From: Phyllobacteriaceae bacterium
GTDB taxonomy: Bacteria > Pseudomonadota > Alphaproteobacteria > Rhizobiales > Devosiaceae
Length of the DNA: 5,132 bases
Reading direction: 5' to 3'
Assembly: GCA_012799265.1 (NCBI GenBank)
Contig: JAAZLP010000024.1
Location: 1 to 5,132 of the forward strand
The position numbers and the translations under genes are program-made. Within the stretch, counting starts at the first letter, position 1. The number at the start of each line of letters is the position of its first letter. Under the pieces are notes generated by a model. It made no database searches and was not told the DNA's origin. It saw nothing but the letters and a program-made list of their open reading frames with translations. This document shows, one piece after another, positions 1 to 4,484 of this stretch.

Positions 1-377
1 CCGAAGCCGCCATTGCCGCCCTTGAGCAGCACGACGCGCTGGCCGATCTCGGTGAAGTCGGCGATCAGGGTTTCCTGATCTTCCTCAAAAATCTGGGTGC
101 CCTTGGGGACACGCAGGATAATGTCCTCACCATCGGCGCCGGTGCGGTTCTTCCCCATGCCATGCACGCCCGTACCGGCGCGGAAGTGCTGCTGGTAGCG
201 GAAATCGATCAGGGTATTGAGGCCTTCGGTGCAGACAGCGATCACGTCGCCGCCACGGCCGCCATTGCCGCCATCCGGTCCGCCGAACTCGACGAACTTT
301 TCGCGCAGGAAGCTGACAGCGCCGGCGCCGCCGGAACCTGATTTGATATAGACCTTGGCCTGGTCGAGAAACTTCAT
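1..377 (-). CDS. obg: Obg/CgtA GTPase, N-terminal part (partial, runs off left edge)
   Basis: This is the first 125 codons of the Obg family GTPase, a conserved, usually essential cytoplasmic protein that binds the 50S subunit and acts in large-subunit maturation and stress/cell-cycle control. The protein starts MKFLDQAKVYIKSGSGGAGA and shows the glycine-rich Obg fold: FVEFGGPDGGNGGRGGDV at about residues 28-45, then an RTGADGEDIILRVPKGT segment at about 78-94, close to the family's usual RTGKDGEDVVVKVPVGT. The P-loop and other G-domain motifs of this roughly 340-residue family would lie beyond the window and cannot be checked. The ATG at 377 starts exactly where the family starts and has GGAAGG about 10 nt upstream. 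It follows the last acetyltransferase gene by 21 nt on the same strand, so it is probably the distal gene of the rplU-rpmA-GNAT transcript. Identification is secure; only completeness is unknown. Confidence 0.96.
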   Translation of the reverse strand, partial: MKFLDQAKVYIKSGSGGAGAVSFLREKFVEFGGPDGGNGGRGGDVIAVCTEGLNTLIDFRYQQHFRAGTGVHGMGKNRTGADGEDIILRVPKGTQIFEEDQETLIADFTEIGQRVVLLKGGNGGF

Positions 378-398
378 GCCGAAAATGCCTTCCGGACG

Positions 399-977
399 CT
401 AGGAGTTGGTGTCTTCGCGATGCCAGACCACTGCGGAATGCAGCGAACGGGACCGGAAACGCTCACGCGTCAATTCAGTGTCGATATGCTCTACCTCGGC
501 TTCGCGCGCAAGGCAGCGCAGGGTGGAGCGGCCGATCTCGGTAAATCCGAGCTTGTTTTGAACCGCCAGAGAGGCGTGGTTGAAGACAAACACGCCGGAA
601 TGGATCTTTGTCATGCCCGAGGCGCCGAAAAACCAGTCCAGCGCGACATAGGCAGCTTCGCTCATGAAGCCCTTGCCCCAGAAAGGCTTGCCCAGCCAAT
701 AGCCGATGATCGGGCCTTTGGGGCCGGGGTGAAAGCCGACCTGCCCCATATAGGCGCCTTCGTGAAGAATGGCAAAATTGGCCTGATCGGCGCCCTTGAT
801 GTGCCGCCGCGTCATCAGCCAGGCCTGCGCATCGGCAAGCCGGTACGGGAAGGGGACGCGGGCCAGATTTCCTGCCACGTCAAAATCATCAAGGTTTTTG
901 ACGATGTCTTCGGCGTCGCTGGCCTGGGGCGGGCGAAGGACAAGGCGCTCGGTCCGCAGGATTGGCGTCATGCGCAT
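399..977 (-). CDS. GNAT family N-acetyltransferase, RimJ/RimL type (third of tandem trio)
   Basis: Predicted 192-residue acetyl-CoA-dependent N-acetyltransferase of the Acetyltransf_3 (RimJ/RimL-like) group; substrate unknown. Visible marks are the N-terminal LRTERLVLRPPQASDAEDI strand-helix (about 7-25), the GYWLGKPFWGKGFMSEA block (92-108) holding the acetyl-CoA pyrophosphate-binding loop WGKGF, and the N-x-x-S...LGF helix near the C-terminus (N133, S136, LGF 143-145). The frame is open for 82 codons further upstream, but that part is the preceding gene read in another frame. Two starts compete. ATG 977 has GGGAG 8 nt upstream. ATG 971 overlaps the TGA of the preceding gene as ATGA, like the other junction in this trio. 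I chose 977 for its ribosome-site spacing; the difference is two residues. The C-terminus (about 172-192) is Arg/Ser-rich and not obviously conserved. obg follows after 21 nt. Family assignment is firm, function is not. Confidence 0.9.
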   Translation of the reverse strand: MRMTPILRTERLVLRPPQASDAEDIVKNLDDFDVAGNLARVPFPYRLADAQAWLMTRRHIKGADQANFAILHEGAYMGQVGFHPGPKGPIIGYWLGKPFWGKGFMSEAAYVALDWFFGASGMTKIHSGVFVFNHASLAVQNKLGFTEIGRSTLRCLAREAEVEHIDTELTRERFRSRSLHSAVVWHREDTNS

Positions 978-1495
978 TCTCTGTTCTCCCGTTCCAGCCA
1001 GTCCGCCCGCGTCAGGCGCGTCAGCACATGCTCGACATTGTATTGCAATGCGTGGGAATAGCGACGCTCGCGGCCCATTTGCTGGAATCCGAGGCGCGCC
1101 TTCATGCTGAGCGAGGCGGTGTTGTCGCCCTGGGCACTGGAATGAATGGCCCCATTGCCCGGTTGCGCAAAGTGCCAATCGAGAAAGGCGGTGGCGGCCT
1201 CCATGGCATAGCCGCGTCCCCAATGAGGCCGGGCGATCCAGAAGCCGAACTCGCGATTATGCGCCATGCAGCCGATCAAACCTTTGCCGGGGAGGTCGAC
1301 AATGAACAGCGACTTATCAGAGCCGGGCTCGGCTGTCTGGCGCAGCCAGTCGGTGGCCATGGCCAGGGTAAAGGGCCAGGGCATGGGCGTCAGCCAGCGA
1401 GCGACGGCAAATTCGCCGACGCCAAGGGCAAAACGGGGGGCGTCGTCGAGCCGGGCGGGCCGAAGAACGAGACGGGACGTGTGGAGCTCGGTCAT
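968..1495 (-). CDS. GNAT family N-acetyltransferase, RimJ/RimL type (second of tandem trio)
   Basis: A 175-residue predicted GNAT acetyltransferase, paralogous to both neighbours. It shows the opening LHTSRLVLRPARLDDAPRFA (4-23), an EFGFWIARPHWGRGYAMEAA block (82-101) with the acetyl-CoA loop WGRGY, and the DNTASLSMKARLGFQ helix (124-138). It differs from the typical family member by Phe for Tyr in the GYW element (GFW) and by a Trp-rich segment at about 34-50. Its ATG at 1495 overlaps the TGA of the upstream acetyltransferase gene by 4 bp (ATGA). Its own TGA at 968-970 overlaps, or lies just inside, the start of the next gene. Together this indicates translational coupling of the trio. A GGAG lies 11 nt upstream of the start and an AGG nearer to it. 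The substrate cannot be told from the sequence; RimJ/RimL relatives modify protein N-termini, antibiotics or small amines. Confidence 0.9.
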   Translation of the reverse strand: MTELHTSRLVLRPARLDDAPRFALGVGEFAVARWLTPMPWPFTLAMATDWLRQTAEPGSDKSLFIVDLPGKGLIGCMAHNREFGFWIARPHWGRGYAMEAATAFLDWHFAQPGNGAIHSSAQGDNTASLSMKARLGFQQMGRERRYSHALQYNVEHVLTRLTRADWLERENRECA

Positions 1496-2037
1496 CTTTG
1501 CCTGAGCTCCTGATAGGCCAGGACCATCACAACCCCATCGGGATGGTGGACACTCTCATCGATAATGTCGCCGTTCTCAATGAACCCGGCCTTGCGCAGG
1601 ACCTTGCGCGAAGCCTCATTGTCCCGCATCGCTCGTGCCCTGATCGCCGTCGCGCCGGCCGTTCGGCAGGCTTCGACAATGGCAATCGCCGCTTCCGAGC
1701 CATAGCCCAGGCCCCAATAGGGCTCGCCCAGCCAATAGCCAAGATCGGGCACGCGCCCTGGTGCAAAGTGCAGGCCGATGACGCCGATCAGCCCGTCGCT
1801 GGTATGCAGCGCCAGGCAATATTCCTCGGGGCTGGGGACCACCTGGGTGATGAAATATTCCGCGTCGGCAAGCGAATAGGGATAGGGCAGCCGCGACATC
1901 CAGCGATGTACGCCTTTATTATTAGCGAGGGCCGCCATGGCAGGGGCATCAGCAAGTGTGGGGGTGGTCATGACCAGGCGCTCAGTGCGCAGGCTGGTGG
2001 GCAGGCGGTCCTTGAGGCTGGTCATCAGAATGGTCAC
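1492..2037 (-). CDS. GNAT family N-acetyltransferase, RimJ/RimL type (first of tandem trio)
   Basis: Predicted acetyltransferase of about 181 residues, the promoter-proximal member of three tandem paralogues. Motifs are LRTERLVMTTPTLADAPAMA (about 16-35), DLGYWLGEPYWGLGYGSEAA (98-117) with the acetyl-CoA loop WGLGYGSEA, and the RDNEASRKVLRKAGF helix (138-152), the best match of the three to the classic GNAT N-x-x-S/A...GF signature. The start is uncertain. GTG 2037 has GGAG 9 nt upstream (2047-2050), which I prefer. ATG 2025 would give 177 residues and still keep the whole domain, but its GGAG would be 21 nt away. The open frame reaches 2109, but that stretch is the terminator-like hairpin after rpmA and is not protein-like. 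Its stop overlaps the next gene's ATG by 4 bp. With only about 24 nt between the hairpin and the start, the gene is probably read by run-through from rpmA or from a promoter hidden in the hairpin region. Confidence 0.88.
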   Translation of the reverse strand: MTILMTSLKDRLPTSLRTERLVMTTPTLADAPAMAALANNKGVHRWMSRLPYPYSLADAEYFITQVVPSPEEYCLALHTSDGLIGVIGLHFAPGRVPDLGYWLGEPYWGLGYGSEAAIAIVEACRTAGATAIRARAMRDNEASRKVLRKAGFIENGDIIDESVHHPDGVVMVLAYQELRQR

Positions 2038-2060
2038 TTGCAAACGCTCCGGAAACGGAA

Positions 2061-2088
2061 AAGGGGAACCGGCTGACCGGTTCCCCTT
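2061..2088 (-). terminator. Terminator-like hairpin between rpmA and the GNAT genes
   Basis: Arms 2061-2072 (AAGGGGAACCGG) and 2077-2088 form a perfect 12-bp stem with a 4-nt loop (2073-2076). Read on the minus strand, it is followed by TTTTCC then GTTTCC, an interrupted T-tract that includes the end of the stem. This suits an intrinsic terminator or a partial one (attenuator) for rplU-rpmA. The broken T-tract and the same-strand gene starting 24 nt further on suggest incomplete termination. The stem is as good on the plus strand but has no T-tract directly after it. Confidence 0.7.
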
Positions 2089-2115
2089 CGCATTCGCTGA
2101 TTTTTTCAAACGCGG

Positions 2116-2139
2116 CGCCGGGGAACTGGTCTCCCGGCG
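2116..2139 (-). other. GC-rich stem-loop just after rpmA
   Basis: CGCCGGG (2116-2122) pairs with CCCGGCG (2133-2139), with a possible extra G-T pair inside and a loop of about 8-10 nt. It begins 20 nt after the rpmA stop and precedes the stronger hairpin at 2061-2088. No T-run follows directly on the minus strand, so it may be a 3'-end-stabilising or pausing structure rather than a terminator. Confidence 0.45.
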
Positions 2140-2159
2140 GGTTTGTCAGGCCTGCCGGA

Positions 2160-2426
2160 TTATTCGGCGGCCTCTGCCGGGATGACAGACACGTGTACTT
2201 TATTGTTCGCGCGGGTGCGGAACGCGACGGTGCCGTCGATCAGGGCATAGATGGTGTGGTCCTTGCCGAGGCCGACGCCGGTCCCGGTTGCCCACTTGGT
2301 GCCGCGCTGACGCACGAGGATGTTGCCGGCAACGACAGCTTCGCCACCGAACTTCTTCACGCCAAGACGACGGCCAGCGGTATCACGACCGTTGCGGGAT
2401 GAACCGCCTGCTTTCTTATGTGCCAT
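2160..2426 (-). CDS. rpmA: 50S ribosomal protein L27
   Basis: Complete 88-residue L27, a large-subunit protein whose flexible N-terminus reaches the peptidyl-transferase centre. It starts MAHKKAGGSSRNGRDTAGRRLGVKKFGG, the family signature, and continues with NILVRQRGTKWATGTGVGLGKDHTIYAL (36-63), also diagnostic. Length is normal for the family. The N-terminus begins directly at AHKKAGGS, so it lacks the cleaved leader found in Firmicutes. The start ATG has GGAG 7 nt upstream, and this GGAG directly abuts the rplU stop codon (TAA at 2438-2440), so the two genes are 11 nt apart and presumably co-transcribed and coupled. The short C-terminal IPAEAAE end is ordinary. Two hairpins follow the gene. 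Confidence 0.98.
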   Translation of the reverse strand: MAHKKAGGSSRNGRDTAGRRLGVKKFGGEAVVAGNILVRQRGTKWATGTGVGLGKDHTIYALIDGTVAFRTRANNKVHVSVIPAEAAE

Positions 2427-2437
2427 AGTCTAGCTCC

Positions 2438-2968
2438 TTATTCCTTATCGGCCTTGTCGGCCTTCTTGGCCGTGGCCTTCTTCGCCGGCTTTTCAGCGGC
2501 GGTGTCTTCAGCGGCAGCTGCCTTCTTGGCGGCCGGCTTCTTGGCCGGAGCTTCAGCAGCAGCGTCAGCTTCGGTCTTCTTGGTTGCCTTCTTGGCCGGG
2601 GCCTTTTCGGCAACGGCGTCGGTGGCTTCAGCCTTGGCAGCAGCCTTGATCGTCGGCTTTGCGCCGCCGGTCAGGATCTCGGTGATGCGGACGGTCGACA
2701 GCAGCTGACGGTGACCGTTGCGGCGACGCGAATTGTGGCGGCGACGCTTCTTGAAGACGATGACGGTCTTCTGCTTCTTGGTTTCAACCAGCTCGGCGGC
2801 AACCAGAGCGCCTTCCACCAGCGGAGCGCCGATGGTGTCGCCAACCATGAGGACTTCGTCAAAAGTGACGATGTCGCCAGCCTGGGCGTCGAGCTTTTCA
2901 ATCTTGATGACGTCGTTGGCAGCAACTTTGTACTGCTTCCCGCCCGTCTTGATCACGGCGAAAGTCAT
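2438..2968 (-). CDS. rplU: 50S ribosomal protein L21 with long Lys/Ala-rich C-terminal tail
   Basis: Ribosomal protein L21, which binds 23S rRNA in the large subunit. The core (about residues 1-102) is canonical: MTFAVIKTGGKQYKV at the start, IEKLDAQAGDIVTFDEVLMVG (23-43), and the RNA-binding run VFKKRRRHNSRRRNGHRQ (71-88) followed by VRITEI. After GGAK (101-104) comes a tail of about 70 residues built almost only from Ala, Lys, Glu, Asp, Pro and Thr, with repeated AKK/PAKK units, as in histone H1. Such tails are known on some alphaproteobacterial L21 proteins; E. coli L21 ends near residue 103. ATG 2968 places the protein close to the family's usual MFAVIK start. An in-frame ATG two codons upstream (2974) is equally possible, and neither has a clear Shine-Dalgarno. 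The gene is the first of the operon, with rpmA 11 nt downstream. Confidence 0.95.
   Translation of the reverse strand: MTFAVIKTGGKQYKVAANDVIKIEKLDAQAGDIVTFDEVLMVGDTIGAPLVEGALVAAELVETKKQKTVIVFKKRRRHNSRRRNGHRQLLSTVRITEILTGGAKPTIKAAAKAEATDAVAEKAPAKKATKKTEADAAAEAPAKKPAAKKAAAAEDTAAEKPAKKATAKKADKADKE
2441..2655 (-). repeat. Degenerate repeats encoding the L21 Lys/Ala tail
   Basis: The 3' part of rplU is made of imperfect repeats of a GCCAAGAAG-like unit (seen on the plus strand as CTTCTTGGC), spaced irregularly and encoding AKK, PAKK and KKA motifs. Copies are visible near 2463, 2521, 2538, 2576 and 2588. Spacing and sequence are too irregular for a satellite. Such tracts are prone to length change by slippage or recombination, so tail length may vary between strains. 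Confidence 0.6.
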
Positions 2969-3142
2969 ATGCATGCCGACTGGTTTTACAGCCGGTCCCT
3001 ATCTGTCGCGCTCTGTGGCGCCGCGGTTTCATGCCGGATCCGCGGGCTTTTCGAATGAGGGGCGGGAGAGAACTCCAGCCAGCAGCCTCGAGCAGCGTTT
3101 TCAAACAAAACCAGCGCAAGGGCCGGAGCCAATGCGCAGATC
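2969..3142 (-). promoter_or_regulatory. Long rplU 5' leader with hairpin touching the start codon
   Basis: From the proposed promoter the leader would be about 170 nt and contains no gene. Read on the minus strand, 2989-2995 (CCGGCTG) pairs with 2976-2982 (CAGTCGG) through 7 bp including one G-U, around a 6-nt A-rich loop. The stem ends one base before the ATG at 2974. A second stem pairs the two CCGCGG copies at 3021-3026 and 3040-3045. No Shine-Dalgarno is visible in the usual window, so the start-adjacent stem could control or position ribosome entry. Known L21 leader RNAs in Firmicutes show that autoregulation exists for this operon in other phyla; I cannot claim homology to them. Confidence 0.4.
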
Positions 3143-3148
3143 GGGTGG

Positions 3149-3177
3149 CTTATCGGGTTAAAAGCCCCCAGAGTCAA
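3149..3177 (-). promoter_or_regulatory. Candidate promoter of the rplU operon
   Basis: On the minus strand, TTGACT (3172-3177, -35-like, 5 of 6 to TTGACA) is separated by exactly 17 nt from GATAAG (3149-3154, -10-like, 4 of 6). It lies directly after the terminator of the upstream hydrolase gene and is the best sigma-70-type match in the gap before rplU. Transcription would start near 3142. Confidence 0.6.
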
Positions 3178-3180
3178 GGC

Positions 3181-3205
3181 AAAAGCCCGCGAAAATGCGG
3201 CTTTT
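3181..3205 (-). terminator. Intrinsic terminator of the UlaG-like gene
   Basis: On the minus strand, AAAAGCCGC pairs with GCGGGCTTTT through a 9-bp stem with one bulged base, with loop ATTTTC (3191-3196), ending in a TTTT tract. It is 78 nt downstream of the hydrolase stop codon and a few bases before the rplU promoter, separating the two transcription units. The A-tract and T-tract make it potentially bidirectional. The stretch 3206-3282 between it and the hydrolase stop holds nothing else I recognise. Confidence 0.6.
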
Positions 3206-3282
3206 GACGCGCCGGCCCGCCGGTGTGGCGGAACGGCAATTGTTCTCTCAGCGCATTTCTGGATGGCCGGGAGAGGATCAGG

Positions 3283-4035
3283 TCAGTACCACTTGGCCAT
3301 GCGCAGCTCGATGCCGTCGGCAAGGCCGGTTTGGAGCGGGCTGAGATCGCTTTCCCCATAGTGATAGGGATAGAGAATGGCAGGCTTGAAGGTGTTGGCC
3401 GCTTCGAGCGCCTGTTCGGGCGTCATGGTGAAGGGCAGGTTCATCGGCAGGAAGGCCATGGCAATCTCGGTCAGGGCCAGCATGTCATCGGTCGGCTCGG
3501 TATCGCCGGCGACATAAACTTGCTTGTCGGCAAAGCTCAGCACATAGCCATTGCCGACGCCGACCGGATGATAGCGCATGCGGTCTTCGGTGATGTTGTG
3601 GGCGGCGATGGCGCGGACGGGGACGCCGGCAATCTCGCCGCTATCGCCATTGGCGAGGACGGTCGCGTTGGCCTGGAAGGCTTCGGGCAACTTGTCGAAG
3701 ACTTCCTGCGTAGTGATGATCGGTACGCCGGCGCCAATGGCTTCAAGGGTCGGCAGATCGAAATGATCGCCATGGCCATGAGTGATGAGAATGGCGGCGG
3801 GTGCGGGCAGGCCGGCATAGAGATCGCCGCCACCGACCGGGTCGAGGTAATAGCCCTTGCCGTCCCATTCGAGGACGAGGCTGGCATGGTTGACCGGATG
3901 GACGGTGACATCACCGGCGCTGGTCGAAAGCGTATTGGGCACGGCGCTGTCCTGCGCTTGAACGAGTGTTGTGGTCACCAGTCCGGCAAGCGGCAGACTG
4001 GCCATGCCGGCAATGATGGTGCGACGCGTAACCAT
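3283..4035 (-). CDS. Predicted exported metallo-beta-lactamase-fold hydrolase (UlaG-like)
   Basis: A 250-residue metal-dependent hydrolase of the MBL superfamily, closest in layout to the UlaG/YtkL-like group (UlaG is an L-ascorbate-6-phosphate lactonase). Metal-ligand motifs visible are THGHGDH at 85-91 (HxHxDH), AAHN at 144-147 (His146), AGDTE at 176-180 (Asp178) and YPYHYG at 222-227 (His225), a complete set for a two-metal site. The N-terminus MVTRRTIIAGMASLPLAGLV...VQA-QDS has twin arginines at 4-5, a hydrophobic core and an Ala-x-Ala-like cleavage site near 27, so Tat export to the periplasm is likely. The start at 4035 is supported by AGGGAGG 5 nt upstream; the longer open frame to 4176 lacks this and would bury the signal peptide. 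No related pathway gene is adjacent and the substrate is unknown. It appears monocistronic, divergent from the tRNA and ended by the hairpin at 3181-3205. Confidence 0.9.
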   Translation of the reverse strand: MVTRRTIIAGMASLPLAGLVTTTLVQAQDSAVPNTLSTSAGDVTVHPVNHASLVLEWDGKGYYLDPVGGGDLYAGLPAPAAILITHGHGDHFDLPTLEAIGAGVPIITTQEVFDKLPEAFQANATVLANGDSGEIAGVPVRAIAAHNITEDRMRYHPVGVGNGYVLSFADKQVYVAGDTEPTDDMLALTEIAMAFLPMNLPFTMTPEQALEAANTFKPAILYPYHYGESDLSPLQTGLADGIELRMAKWY

Positions 4036-4193
4036 AAAGACCTCCCTTTGTTGTGCAAAGCCAGAACAGTTTAGGCGCGCGGTTCGATCCCGACCCTGCA
4101 CAAAGATGTGACGAGGTCGGCAGGAAAGGGGCCGTGGGGACAAGCCACGGGCAATTGACGAGATTTTTTCGTGCAAGCGGGGCGCTGGGGGAG

Positions 4194-4222
4194 TTGCAGC
4201 GGCCCATCCTCTATGTCATAAG
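4194..4222 (+). promoter_or_regulatory. Weak candidate promoter for tRNA-Ser
   Basis: TTGCAG (4194-4199) and CATAAG (4217-4222) are 17 nt apart, and the start point would fall about 43 nt before the tRNA. The -10 resembles the GATAAG proposed for rplU. The -35 matches TTGACA at only three positions. The rest of the 236-bp gap between the hydrolase gene and the tRNA holds only a 6-bp stem (4132-4137 with 4145-4150) without a T-tract. Confidence 0.3.
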
Positions 4223-4271
4223 CCGCCCCGTATCGACCGGCCGCGTCCGTTTACGGGCGCTTCGATCTCGC

Positions 4272-4361
4272 GGAGAGGTGGCAGAGCGGTTGAATGCACC
4301 GCACTCGAAATGCGGCATAGGGGCAACTCTATCGGGGGTTCGAATCCCTCCCTCTCCGCCA
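4272..4361 (+). tRNA. tRNA-Ser (anticodon CGA)
   Basis: A 90-nt class II tRNA. The acceptor stem GGAGAGG (4272-4278) pairs perfectly with CCTCTCC (4351-4357), followed by discriminator G and an encoded CCA (4359-4361). The anticodon stem CCGCA/TGCGG (4299-4303, 4311-4315) encloses loop CTCGAAA with anticodon CGA at 4306-4308, reading the serine codon UCG. A long variable arm (about 4316-4334, with ATAG/CTAT pairing) is typical of serine tRNAs. The T arm has GGTTCGAATCC at 4338-4348. The G discriminator also fits serine identity. Its 3' half is the likely attachment site of the element carrying the integrase downstream. Confidence 0.97.
4331..4361 (+). other. Probable attachment site (tRNA 3' end)
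   Basis: Inferred, not seen: integrases encoded next to a tRNA, in the same direction and just beyond its 3' end, usually recombine at the T arm and acceptor stem, leaving the tRNA intact and a copy of its 3' end at the far side of the element. The far copy would lie outside this window, so the exact core and boundaries are unknown. Confidence 0.4.
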
Positions 4362-4369
4362 GTTTCCTG

Positions 4370-4381
4370 AACACCAGTGTT
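4370..4381 (+). repeat. Small perfect inverted repeat after the tRNA
   Basis: AACAC-CA-GTGTT, arms of 5 bp with a 2-bp centre, begins 9 nt after the tRNA CCA and is followed by TTTC. The loop is too short for an RNA hairpin, so if functional it is more likely a protein site. It shares ACAC/GTGT half-sites with the larger palindrome at 4421-4441. Confidence 0.3.
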
Positions 4382-4396
4382 TTCAACGACTTAGGC

Positions 4397-4415
4397 TCCC
4401 GGAGAATCTTCGGGA
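4397..4415 (+). other. Short hairpin between tRNA and integrase
   Basis: TCCCGGA (4397-4403) pairs with TTCGGGA (4409-4415) with one G-U pair and a 5-nt loop. No T-run follows, so it is not a convincing terminator. It could mark the tRNA 3' trailer or lie in the integrase leader. Confidence 0.3.
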
Positions 4416-4420
4416 CTCAT

Positions 4421-4441
4421 ACACATGCATGATGCACGTGT
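4421..4441. promoter_or_regulatory. 21-bp near-perfect palindrome upstream of the integrase
   Basis: Arms ACACATGCAT (4421-4430) and ATGCACGTGT (4432-4441) flank a central G at 4431 and are complementary at 9 of 10 positions; the single mismatch is the fifth base of each arm. It lies 43 bp before the proposed integrase start and about 60 bp after the tRNA. Symmetry of this length suggests an operator for a dimeric regulator or a recombination-accessory protein site. It also covers an alternative in-frame ATG (4425). Confidence 0.45.
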
Positions 4442-4484
4442 CGTTCCGCTCTCCGGCCCATTGGCTCTGGAGTCGGAGACGAAC

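Noticed and set aside
420..1061. Plus-strand open frame opposite the third GNAT gene
   Set aside because: Antisense shadow; the minus strand holds conserved acetyl-CoA-binding motifs.
978..1223. N-terminal extension of the third GNAT protein
   Set aside because: The extra 82 codons are the second GNAT gene read out of frame; the family-type N-terminus and ribosome site are at 971-977.
1498..2076. Plus-strand open frame opposite the first GNAT gene
   Set aside because: Antisense shadow of a clear acetyltransferase; no family motif or supported start.
2038..2109. N-terminal extension of the first GNAT protein
   Set aside because: These codons span the terminator-like hairpin and lack any family similarity.
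2441..2655. Repeat array as a CRISPR or minisatellite
   Set aside because: Repeats are irregular, in frame and encode the L21 tail; no constant repeat with variable spacers.
3223..4074. Long plus-strand open frame opposite the UlaG-like gene
   Set aside because: It mirrors a gene with complete MBL motifs, signal peptide and ribosome site. Long antisense frames are expected in GC-rich codon usage, and its translation shows no recognisable domain.
4080..4091. T-arm-like sequence GGTTCGATCC upstream of the tRNA, suggesting a tRNA remnant
   Set aside because: No matching acceptor, anticodon or D arm is found around it, and the motif is short enough to occur by chance.
4051..4103. TTGTGCA/TGCACAA inverted repeat before the UlaG-like gene
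   Set aside because: Only 7 bp per arm, 39 bp apart, with no other sign of an operator; too weak to call.
4053..4370. Plus-strand open frame running through the intergenic region into the tRNA
   Set aside because: It overlaps the whole tRNA-Ser gene, has no ribosome site and no recognisable protein sequence.
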